Assembly (NCBI RefSeq): GCF_000219585.1
Contig: NC_015731.1
Location: forward strand, 1,612,001-1,676,000
Length of the DNA stretch: 64,000 bases
Source: Nitrosomonas sp. Is79A3
GTDB lineage: Bacteria; Pseudomonadota; Gammaproteobacteria; Burkholderiales; Nitrosomonadaceae
Direction of reading: 5' to 3'
Position numbers and translations under genes: made by a program. Below, in pieces: positions 46,421 to 55,704 of the stretch. Numbering within the stretch: the first letter of the stretch is position 1; every line of letters starts with the position of its first letter. Below the pieces are notes generated by a model. That model did not search any database, was not told where the DNA came from, and saw nothing but the letters and a program-made list of their open reading frames with translations.

Positions 46421-46545
46421 TTCTTCTCAGTTTCAATAGCTGGCGCACGACTTGCTTCATCAGTTTTGGGAAGATAAAGCGGTCCTTTAAGACCGCAAGC
46501 GCTGAGTAGATAGGCTGAAAGTAGTATGACAGTCAATAAACGCAT
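46417..46545 (-). CDS. lptM: LptM (YifL) small LPS-translocon lipoprotein
   Basis: The 42-residue protein reads MRLLTVILLSAYLLSACGLK, with lipobox LSAC, then GPLYLPKTDEAS. CGLKGPLYLP is the hallmark of LptM, which is lipid-anchored in the outer membrane and helps LptD acquire its correct disulfides with LptE. It is upstream of lysA and overlaps it by ATGA, the classical order. It is too short for most gene finders. Confidence 0.92.
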   Translation of the reverse strand: MRLLTVILLSAYLLSACGLKGPLYLPKTDEASRAPAIETEKK

Positions 46546-46636
46546 GAGAAAACCCCTGAAACAATAAATTTACGGGATACTAACATAAGAGAATAATAAA
46601 TTAATCAAACTCGTGATTAATTTTGGCAGCGGGTGT

Positions 46637-46782
46637 TAGCAGGCCGTTGAAAAACGTTTTTGAGGCAGCCGATGCAAGGCAAAAACAGGCGAAAAAGCGC
46701 AGTTTATGCATAATAAATGAGCATTTTGAGTCTGTTTTTAACACCGTAGCGGCAACGCAGATAGTTTTTCAACGGCCTGTTA
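46637..46782. repeat. Palindrome-ended 146-bp element, copy 3 (inverted)
   Basis: The copy is in the opposite orientation to copies 1 and 2. Its ends TAGCAGGCCGTTGAAAAACG and GTTTTTCAACGGCCTGTTA are inverted repeats. It is the closest match to copy 2. It ends three bases after the stop of the lipoprotein gene at 46786 and lies upstream of lptM, so it may act as a transcript 3' structure. Confidence 0.88.
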
Positions 46783-46785
46783 GGG

Positions 46786-47415
46786 CTAATCATGGGGCAA
46801 TTCAGCGGTCAGCCAATCCACCAATTCATTAATTAACCGATTACTTGCCGAACTTAAAGCAAATACGGCGCCGGCTGCATCCGCAGTGGGCGTTTTTTCG
46901 GTTATGCTGAGATCTTTCTGCGCCAATAGCTTGCGCGTATTGCGTTCAATCAAGCTAGCACGCAAGCCAATAACAATATGGCTAACATCCGTCGTTTCAA
47001 ATAGCTGGGTAAATTCTTCCAATTCGATATGTAAAGCATAGTCAGTTTTTGCAGTACTGTTGTCTTTAATGACTTGCTCGTTGGTACTTGCAACGATGCG
47101 GTTGCGTATTTGCTGGGTAAGCAAGGCAGCGGGTGCTGCTATCCAGCGGCTGCTCGCATAAGTATAAGATTGCGTAGGATTGTGATACAACAACCGATAA
47201 TGGATTGCATTGTTATCCAGCCATGAAGGTGCTGTTGCATCGGCTATCAGCAAGCTTTTCCGATGCTGCATGGGTTGCTGCGGCATAGGCTTGGCAGGCT
47301 GCGCATATTGCATGCCAAAATCGTAAATAGAAATCGGAGATTGCGATTTATTGAATGCCACACAACCCGAGAGCAGGCAAGCGCTAAGCATTAATAAAAG
47401 AGCTATTTTTGTCAT
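46786..47415 (-). CDS. ABC-type transport auxiliary lipoprotein (PqiC-like)
   Basis: The 209-residue protein has a lipobox LLSGC and the PqiC/DUF330 plan: YDFGMQ, then a conserved IHYRLLYHNP-type strand and SSRWIAAPAALLTQQI. It would be in the periplasm bound to the outer or inner membrane and help the MCE transport complex. Its ATG overlaps the stop of the MlaD-like gene by four bases (ATGA), so it is the last gene of the lipid-transport operon. It replaces the MlaC/MlaB genes of the E. coli set here. Confidence 0.87.
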   Translation of the reverse strand: MTKIALLLMLSACLLSGCVAFNKSQSPISIYDFGMQYAQPAKPMPQQPMQHRKSLLIADATAPSWLDNNAIHYRLLYHNPTQSYTYASSRWIAAPAALLTQQIRNRIVASTNEQVIKDNSTAKTDYALHIELEEFTQLFETTDVSHIVIGLRASLIERNTRKLLAQKDLSITEKTPTADAAGAVFALSSASNRLINELVDWLTAELPHD

Positions 47416-48311
47416 TGGATATTGCCTGAAGGAGGAACAAAACCTGTTTCCCCAGGTCCCGCTAATGATGGAGGGCGGCCGAATAATAAGCTTTGTGGAT
47501 TCTCTTCCAATTGATGCAAAACTTTATCTAAATTATTTGAATTACGTGCAATGCTGTTACTCACTTTACGCAACTCAGGAATCGTAGTTGCCAATTCCTG
47601 TGTGCTATGCGACAAACTGTCAAAAATGCCTTCTTTCTGATTGATTTTTGCGACAGTAACATTAACCTCGCTTAACAGTTGATCCAAATGCTTAACCAGT
47701 GTAGCGGATTCAGCAGTGAGTTCAGTGAAAGACTCTAATACAGGTTGTAAACGGCCGGCAATGCCATCAAAATTTCTGGTGGCTTTTTCGATATTCTGCA
47801 GAATTTGCGAGACATGTGTTTGATTCTGATCGTCCAGCAATTGATGCATTTTTAATACCAGTTTATTGACATTGGTGAGCAAGTCTTGACCCGATCCGGT
47901 CACTTCATCGAGTAATGACCGGCGCATCGGAATTTGTGCGTCGCTTGGTAATTGCTCATTTCCTACCCCATCATCGTTGAGTTGTATATAAGCCAATCCA
48001 GTGACGCCTTGATAGCCCAATTGTGCATAAATAGTATTTTGAAGCCTAACGTTTTCGTCAACTGAGATCTGAATCAGAATTTGTTGCGGATTATCCGGAT
48101 CAAATTCGATATTTTCAACCTTGCCGATATTGACGCCGCGATAGTGTACTGCAGATTGCGGATTGAGTCCGCTCACAGATTCTTTGGTTACCACGAGATA
48201 AGAATTGCGCTGGATATTGTTACCACTGAACCACACTGCGACTAACGTCACTGTGATACTCAGGAAAATAACAAATATGCCCGCTACGAGGGCATGGGCG
48301 CGGTTTTCCAT
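47412..48311 (-). CDS. MlaD/MCE-family lipid transport protein
   Basis: The 299-residue protein has an N-terminal membrane anchor (ALVAGIFVIFLSITVTLVAVW), one MCE domain with SVSGLNPQSAVHYRGVNIGK (about 45-115) and a long coiled-coil-like tail (about 140-280). It forms hexameric rings that carry phospholipids or other lipids between membranes. The start overlaps the end of the ATPase gene by 28 bases and the stop overlaps the lipoprotein gene. The single MCE domain with a long helix is closer to MlaD/LetB-like proteins of the STAS-fused type than to E. coli MlaD. Confidence 0.92.
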   Translation of the reverse strand: MENRAHALVAGIFVIFLSITVTLVAVWFSGNNIQRNSYLVVTKESVSGLNPQSAVHYRGVNIGKVENIEFDPDNPQQILIQISVDENVRLQNTIYAQLGYQGVTGLAYIQLNDDGVGNEQLPSDAQIPMRRSLLDEVTGSGQDLLTNVNKLVLKMHQLLDDQNQTHVSQILQNIEKATRNFDGIAGRLQPVLESFTELTAESATLVKHLDQLLSEVNVTVAKINQKEGIFDSLSHSTQELATTIPELRKVSNSIARNSNNLDKVLHQLEENPQSLLFGRPPSLAGPGETGFVPPSGNIQ

Positions 48312-49093
48312 GTTTGCTCCAGATTATTTTTTTGGTCATTTTTATGTCGTATGCTTTTAAAGAAACTGGTAATAAATGGGTGCTGAAAGTCGCATACTTC
48401 ATCCAAGGTGCCGGTTACAATGATTTGTTGATCAGCTAAGACTGCAATTCGATCGGATAATGCTACCAGTGTATCAAGATCGTGTGTCACCATGACAATT
48501 GTTAGATCCATTTCACTGCGCAATGCGAGAATCAGTTCTACAAAGCTTTCATTTAATTCCGGGTCCAATCCGGCAGTGGGCTCGTCGAGAAATAATAATT
48601 CAGGATCCAATGCCAGAGCCCGCGCTAAAGCGATCCGCTTGATCATCCCACCGGATAAGGCTGCGGGCATTTTGTTCGCGTGTTCAGGTTCGATGGCGAC
48701 CATATCCAATTTAATCATAACCAATTCACGAATCATTTCTTCACTCAACGTGTGTAATTCACGTAACGGTAAAGCGACATTATCAAACACAGATAATGCG
48801 CTAAATAACGCACCTTGCTGAAAAAGCACACCGGAGCGGCTTCGTATTTTCTTTTTCTGTAGATTAAAGCCGGGATCCCCCCGGGAGCTGCCAAAAATTT
48901 TAACACTGCCTTGGGATGGTTGTTCCAGGCCAAGCATTTGGCGCAGCAATGTCGTTTTTCCGCTACCTGAGCCACCGATCAGTGTCAGTATTTCTCCACG
49001 ATAAACGCACAAATTGATATCTTGATGAACAACAAGATTACCAAAGCGGGTAGATAGCGCCTCAATTTCAATGATGCATTCCGGATTTGTCAT
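48284..49093 (-). CDS. mlaF: ABC transporter ATPase, MlaF-like
   Basis: The ATPase (about 269 residues from the ATG at 49093) has Walker A GGSGSGKTT, signature LSGGMIKRIALARAL, Walker B LLFLDEPTAGLDP and the switch histidine in MVTHDLDTL. It powers lipid transport with the permease and the MCE protein. The start was chosen because it follows the permease stop by four bases; an in-frame extension inside the permease gene is unlikely. Confidence 0.93.
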   Translation of the reverse strand: MTNPECIIEIEALSTRFGNLVVHQDINLCVYRGEILTLIGGSGSGKTTLLRQMLGLEQPSQGSVKIFGSSRGDPGFNLQKKKIRSRSGVLFQQGALFSALSVFDNVALPLRELHTLSEEMIRELVMIKLDMVAIEPEHANKMPAALSGGMIKRIALARALALDPELLFLDEPTAGLDPELNESFVELILALRSEMDLTIVMVTHDLDTLVALSDRIAVLADQQIIVTGTLDEVCDFQHPFITSFFKSIRHKNDQKNNLEQTWKTAPMPS

Positions 49094-49097
49094 TCTT

Positions 49098-50261
49098 CTA
49101 GGTAAGCCCCACATCAGAAAAAACAATGGCAAAAATCGCATCGATAATAATAACCACTGTTATTGCTGTCACGACAGAAGAAGTAGTGCCTTCACCCAGG
49201 CTTTCCGTGTTGGGTTTGATCCTTAGACCAAAATGACACGCAATAAGCGCAATGACCATGCCGCATACAACCCCTTTTCCAAGTCCTAGCCACAAATTGG
49301 CTATGGGGACAGAATCCGGTAATGCGGTCAGAAAATATTGATAATTTAAGCCTAACTGTAATTCTGCCGCCACCATGCCACCCAGCAAGGCGATTGCACT
49401 GGTCCACATGACCAATAATGGCATTGCAATGCCAAGTCCTAACACTTTGGGTAATATCAGACGCTGACTATGCGAGATACCCATAACAGTCAAAGCATCC
49501 AATTCCTGCGTTACGCGCATAACACCAAGTTGCGCCGTCATGGATGAACCGGAACGGCCGGCTACCAAAATTGCTGCCAGCATTGGACCCAATTCTCGAA
49601 TAATGCTAATTCCCAATATATTGATAATGAAGATATCTGCGCCAAATAACTGTAATTGTTTGGAAGAAAGATAGCTGATTACGATGCCAATCAGAAATCC
49701 AACCAAAGCTGTAATACCCAAAGCCTGTGCGCCGGTGCGATATAAGTTCGCAGAGATTTCACGCCATGGAATATAAATAGGATGCCGGATTAGGTAAAAA
49801 ACATCAATCAGCAATTGACCAATCAGCATAATAAGGCCCAAGGTATGTTGCCATAAAAGTAGCGCTAACATTCCCAAAGCGGTTATGGGCCATAGTAGGT
49901 CTCTCGGTTTACCTTCCGGTTGGAGACTGGGAAGACTTTCCAGCCGTTTAAACATCTTTTCATGTTCAGGACGCAATTGTAAATGTTCGGGCCGTTGCGC
50001 TTTCCAGACGCGCCATAACAAGGCTGAGCCTGCGGTATCCATTTGTCGAATGCCCGTTAAATCCCAATAAAGGCTCTTATTTTCAGCCTGTTCGGTAAGT
50101 TCGCCAGCTAACGGCTCCAAAATATTTTCCAGCGCGGTTAAAGTGTAATCACCGGTCAGGCAGATATGTGGATAACCCTCTCTGGTGCAAAGTTGATACC
50201 ACTGGTTCATCATTTTCTGAGGATGGCTGGTATGTGTCGAATTAGGCTTGGTTTCATTCAT
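49098..50261 (-). CDS. mlaE: MlaE-family permease with N-terminal STAS domain
   Basis: The protein (about 387 residues) has an N-terminal STAS-like domain (about 20-110, with SLYWDLTGIRQMDTAGSALL) fused to a five-helix MlaE permease. The permease shows ILGISIIRELGPMLAAILVA and SSMTAQLGVMRVTQELDALT. STAS usually occurs as a separate protein (MlaB); here it is fused, a known variant. The complex would move lipids to or from the outer membrane. The ATG at 50261 is preferred to a TTG at 50288. It is the first gene of the operon. Confidence 0.9.
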   Translation of the reverse strand: MNETKPNSTHTSHPQKMMNQWYQLCTREGYPHICLTGDYTLTALENILEPLAGELTEQAENKSLYWDLTGIRQMDTAGSALLWRVWKAQRPEHLQLRPEHEKMFKRLESLPSLQPEGKPRDLLWPITALGMLALLLWQHTLGLIMLIGQLLIDVFYLIRHPIYIPWREISANLYRTGAQALGITALVGFLIGIVISYLSSKQLQLFGADIFIINILGISIIRELGPMLAAILVAGRSGSSMTAQLGVMRVTQELDALTVMGISHSQRLILPKVLGLGIAMPLLVMWTSAIALLGGMVAAELQLGLNYQYFLTALPDSVPIANLWLGLGKGVVCGMVIALIACHFGLRIKPNTESLGEGTTSSVVTAITVVIIIDAIFAIVFSDVGLT

Positions 50262-50428
50262 AGTAAAGCCGGCTATGTTTATAACCAATAGCGGTAAATT
50301 TTAACTATACAAAGACCTGGGTAACTTAATTAAGTGTGCCGTGAATCTGCCGGGACAAGAAAAAACTATTGTATATGGTTATTGTGAAACAGACTGAACT
50401 GAATAATGCTCTTCAAGGGAAAAGGTGT

Positions 50429-51892
50429 TTATTTTACTTGAGCCATTTCAGCGGCGCGTGCTAATGCCGGATTGTCTGCAAAGTATTTCTTAATGCCTAA
50501 ATACATGGCATCGGCCATTTTGTCTTGATAGTTCTTACTGCGCAACTTCTCTTCTTCTTTGGGATTGCTGAGAAAAGCCGTTTCAACCAGAATGGAAGGG
50601 ATATCAGGGGATTTGAGTACGGCAAAACCGGCTTGTTCAACATTTCTTTTATGTAAATGATTAATACCACCCAGTTGTTTTAGAACATATTCGGCCAATT
50701 TGACGCTGTCATTGATGGTTGCATTGAGTGACAGATCCAGCAGCAATTCTTTAATATCTTTTGACTTTGATGTGATGTCTATCCCGCCCATCAAATCACT
50801 ATCGACACTGTTTTCCTTGTTGGCAAGCCAGCTGGCTGTGGTTGATGTGGCGCCATGTTCGGATAAGGTGAATACCGAGGAACCGTGCGCGTGTGATTTG
50901 GGATTGGCGTCAGCATGTATCGATACAAACAGATCTGCATTGACGCGACGGGCGTTAATACGCCGTTGCGGGAGTGAAATATAATAATCGCCGTCACGGG
51001 TCAAAACAGCGCGCATATTCGGTTCTTTGTCGATCCGTTCTTTAAGCTTTCTGGCAATTGCCAAAGTAATATCTTTCTCGTGGGTGCCTTGGTAACCCAC
51101 TGCGCCGGGATCTTTGCCGCCATGACCAGGATCAATCGCTACGATGATAATCCTCGGGACCAAAATTTTTTGTGGCGCCTTACTGGGTTTGCGGGCTTGC
51201 GCTGCCTGTAAACTAACGGGTTGCTTGGTTTGATTAAGCTGTGGTTTGGGGGAGTGCGGGCGAATAAGTGGCGTTTGATTTGTTTTTAATTTATTGCCGT
51301 CGTGTACCAGTGTGGCAACCAATTCATCCAGAACGTCGGTTTCGAAATCGGCGATGGCAGAGGGATCGATACGGGCGTTCAAATCGGCCTTGCCAGCTTT
51401 ATCCGGATGATAAATGTCCAATATCAATCGATGCGCAAAATTTTCCTTGGGTTCAATTACAAATGTGCGTGGTACGACATTTGATTTTAGATCGAATACC
51501 AGCCGGATAACATGGGGCTTAAATTGACCTACGCGAATTTTCTGTACAAAAGGGTCAATAGCGTCTACTTTCTGAGGTAACGCAGTAAGCGCTTGGGAAA
51601 GCTTCGTATGACTTAGATCGATAACAACGCGATACGGATTCTCCAGCATACTTAATTCATACTCAAGCGGCTGATCGGATTCCAATGTGATGCGTGTGTA
51701 GTCGGGTGTTAATCCAACACGCACCGATTGAACGGTGGTGTCCGCAGCCAGAGCCGATTGACTTAGAAATAGCAAGAAAAATAAGAAACTCAGAATAAAA
51801 GATGGCAGGAAAGCATGTCTTATGGGCGCACTTTGATTGCCATTAAGATATGCGATCACACTTCTTTCTGATTTTTCCACTGTATCAAGCAT
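50429..51892 (-). CDS. amiC: N-acetylmuramoyl-L-alanine amidase AmiC
   Basis: The 487-residue protein has a signal/anchor sequence (LPSFILSFLFFLLFLSQSALA), an AMIN domain (about 50-170, septal peptidoglycan targeting), a Pro/Lys-rich linker and an amidase_3 catalytic domain (about 255-475). Zinc ligands are in IDPGHGGKDPG and FVSIHADANP and the catalytic glutamate is in VETAFLSNPKE. It splits daughter cells by cutting septal peptidoglycan. The start overlaps the end of tsaE by 37 bases; tsaE-amiC is a common order. Confidence 0.94.
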   Translation of the reverse strand: MLDTVEKSERSVIAYLNGNQSAPIRHAFLPSFILSFLFFLLFLSQSALAADTTVQSVRVGLTPDYTRITLESDQPLEYELSMLENPYRVVIDLSHTKLSQALTALPQKVDAIDPFVQKIRVGQFKPHVIRLVFDLKSNVVPRTFVIEPKENFAHRLILDIYHPDKAGKADLNARIDPSAIADFETDVLDELVATLVHDGNKLKTNQTPLIRPHSPKPQLNQTKQPVSLQAAQARKPSKAPQKILVPRIIIVAIDPGHGGKDPGAVGYQGTHEKDITLAIARKLKERIDKEPNMRAVLTRDGDYYISLPQRRINARRVNADLFVSIHADANPKSHAHGSSVFTLSEHGATSTTASWLANKENSVDSDLMGGIDITSKSKDIKELLLDLSLNATINDSVKLAEYVLKQLGGINHLHKRNVEQAGFAVLKSPDIPSILVETAFLSNPKEEEKLRSKNYQDKMADAMYLGIKKYFADNPALARAAEMAQVK

Positions 51893-52362
51893 TGTTTTCC
51901 TGTTTCTGTGCCAGCCCGGATTTCGATACTGCGGCCGGTCTCAAGAATGCTGAAGAAGAGCTGTAGATCAGCTTTTGGCAATAAATCACCGGCTTTTTCA
52001 GGCCATTCCACCACACAAATTGAGTCTGAATTAAAATATTCGCGGAAGCCTGCTTCTTCCCATTCGAGGTAATCGTTGAACCGATAAAAATCAAAGTGAT
52101 ACAAGTATAACTTAGAAATTTTATAGATTTCAACTAAATTATATGTAGGACTTTTGACTACATGATGATAGCCGAGGCCGTGTAAAATACCGCGCGTCAA
52201 GGTTGTTTTGCCTGCTCCGAGATTGCCAAACAGGTAAATAATCAATCCGGAATGCAGGCAAGTAGCCATTTTTTTACCAAAATCTAATGTTGCGGCTTCA
52301 TCAGCAAGATAATATGTCAAGTTCTGTGTTGGCTCAGAATCTTTAGAATGCGCGTTATGCAA
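51856..52362 (-). CDS. tsaE: tRNA threonylcarbamoyladenosine ATPase TsaE
   Basis: The 168-residue protein has the P-loop GNLGAGKTTLTRGIL, the family stretch VKSPTYNLVEIY and HFDFYRF, and VVEWPEKAGDLLP. It supports TsaB-TsaC-TsaD in making t6A at position 37 of ANN-decoding tRNAs. The start is uncertain: the frame begins with a TTG at 52362, which would overlap the divergent queG gene by 15 bases, or with a TTG at 52320 that fits E. coli TsaE better. It is coupled to amiC. Confidence 0.92.
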   Translation of the reverse strand: MHNAHSKDSEPTQNLTYYLADEAATLDFGKKMATCLHSGLIIYLFGNLGAGKTTLTRGILHGLGYHHVVKSPTYNLVEIYKISKLYLYHFDFYRFNDYLEWEEAGFREYFNSDSICVVEWPEKAGDLLPKADLQLFFSILETGRSIEIRAGTETGKQCLIQWKNQKEV

Positions 52363-53469
52363 GAGAATATCTCAACAAATAAATTACCGGATTATGCCGC
52401 CTTAGCGGCTGCCATTAAAGTATGGGGCAAGGAACTCGGGTTTCACGACATTCGTATTGCCGATGCCCATGCGGATATGTCTGCCGTGGAATCCGGCCTA
52501 TTTAATTGGTTGGAGCAAGGATATCACGGTGACATGGATTATATGGGGAAACATGGTACCAAACGCACCCGGCCTGCCGAACTTGAGCCCGGAACGCAGC
52601 GAATCATTTCCGTATGCATGAATTATGCGCCGCCTTTTGCCAAAAATAGCTGGGATGTGATTAATACGGGTGAGCAGGCATTTATTTCGCGTTACGCGTT
52701 GGGGCGCGATTACCATAAGGTTTTACGCGCACGTTTACAAAAACTGGCCGATAAAATGACAGCTGAAGCGGGGATGTTCAACTACCGGGTTTTTTCCGAC
52801 AGCGCGCCGGTGATGGAAGTGGCCTGGGCGCAAAAATCCGGGCTGGGCTGGCGCGGCAAACATACTTTATTGCTGTCGCGCCAAGCGGGCTCGATGTTTT
52901 TCCTCGGGGAGATGTATGTGGACTTGCCGCTGCCCATTGACGATGAAACTGGAAATTATTGCGGCAGTTGTTCCAAATGTATCGATATTTGCCCCACGCA
53001 AGCGATTGTCGCGCCCTATCAGGTCGACGCGCGGCGATGCATTTCCTATCTGACGATTGAATTAAAAGACAGCATACCTGAAGCGTTACGTCCGCTGATT
53101 GGCAATCGCATTTATGGTTGCGATGATTGTCAGTTGGTATGCCCGTGGAATAAATTCGCCCAAATCACCAACGAAAACGATTTTCATGTGCGCAATGGCA
53201 TGGATGATGTATCGCTGATAGAGTTGTTTGGTTGGGATCAGGATACATTTGAGACGAAACTGGCAGGCACGCCGATTCGCCGCATCGGTCATCCGCAATG
53301 GCTGCGCAATATCGCCGTCGGTTTGGGCAACGCGCCTTACGCGAACGAAATCGTTGAAGCATTACAAGCCCGATTGGATGATGCTTCAGCGTTAGTGCGC
53401 GAGCATGTGCAATGGGCATTACAACAACAAAATACAAAAAGAACAGCAACTGAGGAAAACATACCATGA
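52348..53469 (+). CDS. queG: Epoxyqueuosine reductase
   Basis: The 373-residue cobalamin-dependent enzyme makes queuosine in tRNA from epoxyqueuosine. The two [4Fe-4S] cluster motifs are [16 protein letters not shown] and [14 protein letters not shown]. The N-terminal part shows [17 protein letters not shown], and [15 protein letters not shown] is typical. The length is normal. It is divergent from tsaE, with starts nearly touching. The stop overlaps the ATG of purT by four bases, so queG-purT is an operon. Confidence 0.95.
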   Translation: MRVMQENISTNKLPDYAALAAAIKVWGKELGFHDIRIADAHADMSAVESGLFNWLEQGYHGDMDYMGKHGTKRTRPAELEPGTQRIISVCMNYAPPFAKNSWDVINTGEQAFISRYALGRDYHKVLRARLQKLADKMTAEAGMFNYRVFSDSAPVMEVAWAQKSGLGWRGKHTLLLSRQAGSMFFLGEMYVDLPLPIDDETGNYCGSCSKCIDICPTQAIVAPYQVDARRCISYLTIELKDSIPEALRPLIGNRIYGCDDCQLVCPWNKFAQITNENDFHVRNGMDDVSLIELFGWDQDTFETKLAGTPIRRIGHPQWLRNIAVGLGNAPYANEIVEALQARLDDASALVREHVQWALQQQNTKRTATEENIP

Positions 53470-54677
53470 ATAAACGATCGGTTATCGGTACACCGCTGAG
53501 TCCGTCAGCGACCAAAGTCATGCTGCTGGGCAGCGGCGAGTTGGGCAAGGAAGTCATTATTGCGTTGCAACGTCTGGGTGTCGAAACCATTGCGGTGGAT
53601 CGCTACGCCGACGCACCGGGACATCAGGTAGCGCACCGGGCGCATGTGATCAATATGGCCGATGGACAAGCGTTGCGGGCGCTGATCGAACAGGAACGGC
53701 CCGACATTATCGTGCCGGAAATCGAAGCCATCGCGACCGATATGCTGGTTGAAATCGAGCAAGCCGGTATTGCGACCGTGATTCCGACAGCCCGTGCCGC
53801 CAAATTAACGATGAATCGCGAAGGCATTCGCTGCCTGGCGGCGGAAACACTTGGCTTGCCGACCTCGCCGTACGCCTTTGCCAACAGCCTGGATGAATTA
53901 CGCGCCGCGATTGACGGCAAAATCGGCTATCCCTGTATCGTCAAACCGGTCATGTCGTCATCCGGAAAAGGGCAATCGCGCATCGATCATGACGGGGAAG
54001 TGGAAGCAGCCTGGAATTATGCCGCGAGCGGCAGCCGCGTCAATCAAGGCCGGGTGATTGTCGAAGGCGTGATTCATTTTGATTATGAAATAACCCAATT
54101 GACGGTGCGTGCGCTGGATGCCAACGGTGACGTTCAAACGCATTTCTGCGAACCGGTCGGGCATGTGCAGGTGCATGGCGATTATGTTGAAAGCTGGCAA
54201 CCCCAGGCGATGTCACCGCTGGCATTGCAACGCGCGCGCGAAATCGCCCGGGAAATTACCGGTGATCTGGGCGGTCTTGGCATATTCGGCGTGGAATTGT
54301 TTATCCAAGGCGACCAAGTCTGGTTCAGCGAAGTCAGCCCGCGTCCGCATGATACCGGCATGGTGACAATGTGCAGCCAGAAGCAAAGTGAGTTCGATCT
54401 GCATGCGCGCGCGATTCTAGGGTTACCGGTGGATACGTCATTGCTGGCGCCGGGTGCCAGCGCGGTGATTTACGGACAACTCGAAGGCAAAGGCATCGCA
54501 TTTTCCGGGATCACCGAAGCGCTCAGCGTGCCGCAAAGCGATCTGCGCTTGTTCGGCAAACCCGAATCGTTCAAACGCCGCCGCATGGGCGTGGCACTGG
54601 CAAATGGCGCCGATACCGGCGAAGCCCGGAGCCGTGCTAAACTTGCCGCCAGCCGGGTGATACCGACCCAAAACTAA
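53466..54677 (+). CDS. purT: Formate-dependent phosphoribosylglycinamide formyltransferase PurT
   Basis: The 403-residue ATP-grasp enzyme uses formate and ATP to formylate GAR in purine synthesis. It has [20 protein letters not shown] at the start, the ATP-grasp segment [17 protein letters not shown] and the closing part [15 protein letters not shown]. The fold and length are complete. It begins inside the stop of queG. No purine riboswitch or PurR box is visible. Confidence 0.96.
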   Translation: MNKRSVIGTPLSPSATKVMLLGSGELGKEVIIALQRLGVETIAVDRYADAPGHQVAHRAHVINMADGQALRALIEQERPDIIVPEIEAIATDMLVEIEQAGIATVIPTARAAKLTMNREGIRCLAAETLGLPTSPYAFANSLDELRAAIDGKIGYPCIVKPVMSSSGKGQSRIDHDGEVEAAWNYAASGSRVNQGRVIVEGVIHFDYEITQLTVRALDANGDVQTHFCEPVGHVQVHGDYVESWQPQAMSPLALQRAREIAREITGDLGGLGIFGVELFIQGDQVWFSEVSPRPHDTGMVTMCSQKQSEFDLHARAILGLPVDTSLLAPGASAVIYGQLEGKGIAFSGITEALSVPQSDLRLFGKPESFKRRRMGVALANGADTGEARSRAKLAASRVIPTQN

Positions 54678-54706
54678 TTTCAATCAATTAATAACAAAGG
54701 AAAATC

Positions 54707-55615
54707 ATGACAATCGAACAACTCAACACGCAATTCGGCATCGCAGGCCAAGTGGAATTTATCGCGGGCAACGGCGGACTGCCGATGATTCAGGTGAAAA
54801 CCGCCAAAGCCAGAGCACTGATCTCGATTCATGCCGGTCAGGTGTTGTCGTATCAGCCCGCCGGTGAGCCGGAAGATGTGATGTTTTTGAGCGAGAAAGC
54901 GTATTACCATGATGGTAAAGCGATCAAAGGCGGCGCGCCAATCTGCTGGCCGTGGTTCGGTGCCGATCCCGAAGGCAAAGGCCGTCCGGGGCATGGTTTT
55001 GTGCGCAACCGCGGGTGGAATGTGGTAGCCACCGAAGCACTGAGTCATGGGGATATCAAAGTGACCGTTGGACTGGATGATACGCCGGAAACGCAAGCCA
55101 TCTGGCCGCATTCGTTCAGCCTGCGGCAAGAAATCGTAATCGGCGACACCTTGAGCCTGTCATTGATCACGCGCAACACCGGCAAGAAAAAATTCACCAT
55201 CACGCAAGCGTTTCATACTTACTTCAAAGTCGGCGACATTGCTCGTGCAAAAGTATTGGGATTGACCGGTTGCGACTATCTCGACAAAGCCGGTGGCGGC
55301 AACATGCAAAAACAGCAAACCGGTGACGTCACCATCGCCGCCGAAGTCGACCGTATCTATTTGAACGTCGGCAACACCTTGACCATCGACGACGCAGCCC
55401 TCAACCGCCGCATTCAAATCACTTCGCAAGGCAGCAAAACTGCCGTGGTGTGGAACCCCTGGGAGAAAATTGCCAGAGATATGGCGGATTTGGAAAATGA
55501 CGATTACAAGCGTTTGCTGTGCGTGGAAACCACCAATGCGGCGAACGATGTGGTGGAAGTTGCGCCGAGTGGAGAATGTCGGTTGGTTGCGGATTATCGG
55601 GTGGTGCGTGGTTAA
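54707..55615 (+). CDS. D-hexose-6-phosphate mutarotase (YeaD-like)
   Basis: The 302-residue protein has the galactose-mutarotase beta-sandwich. Active-site residues are seen in RPGHGFVRNRGWNV (His), ITQAFHTYFKVGD (His) and RLLCVETTNAA (Glu). It interconverts the alpha and beta anomers of glucose-6-phosphate and similar sugars. AAAGGAAAA precedes the ATG, 29 bases after purT, and the two may be one transcript. Confidence 0.9.
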   Translation: MTIEQLNTQFGIAGQVEFIAGNGGLPMIQVKTAKARALISIHAGQVLSYQPAGEPEDVMFLSEKAYYHDGKAIKGGAPICWPWFGADPEGKGRPGHGFVRNRGWNVVATEALSHGDIKVTVGLDDTPETQAIWPHSFSLRQEIVIGDTLSLSLITRNTGKKKFTITQAFHTYFKVGDIARAKVLGLTGCDYLDKAGGGNMQKQQTGDVTIAAEVDRIYLNVGNTLTIDDAALNRRIQITSQGSKTAVVWNPWEKIARDMADLENDDYKRLLCVETTNAANDVVEVAPSGECRLVADYRVVRG

Positions 55616-55704
55616 CGTGCTGATTGTGAATGAATGATGTCAAGATGTGATTCCTTGTATTTTGCGCATCCCACAAAAACTTTATCAAGAATTATAATCG
55701 TTAA

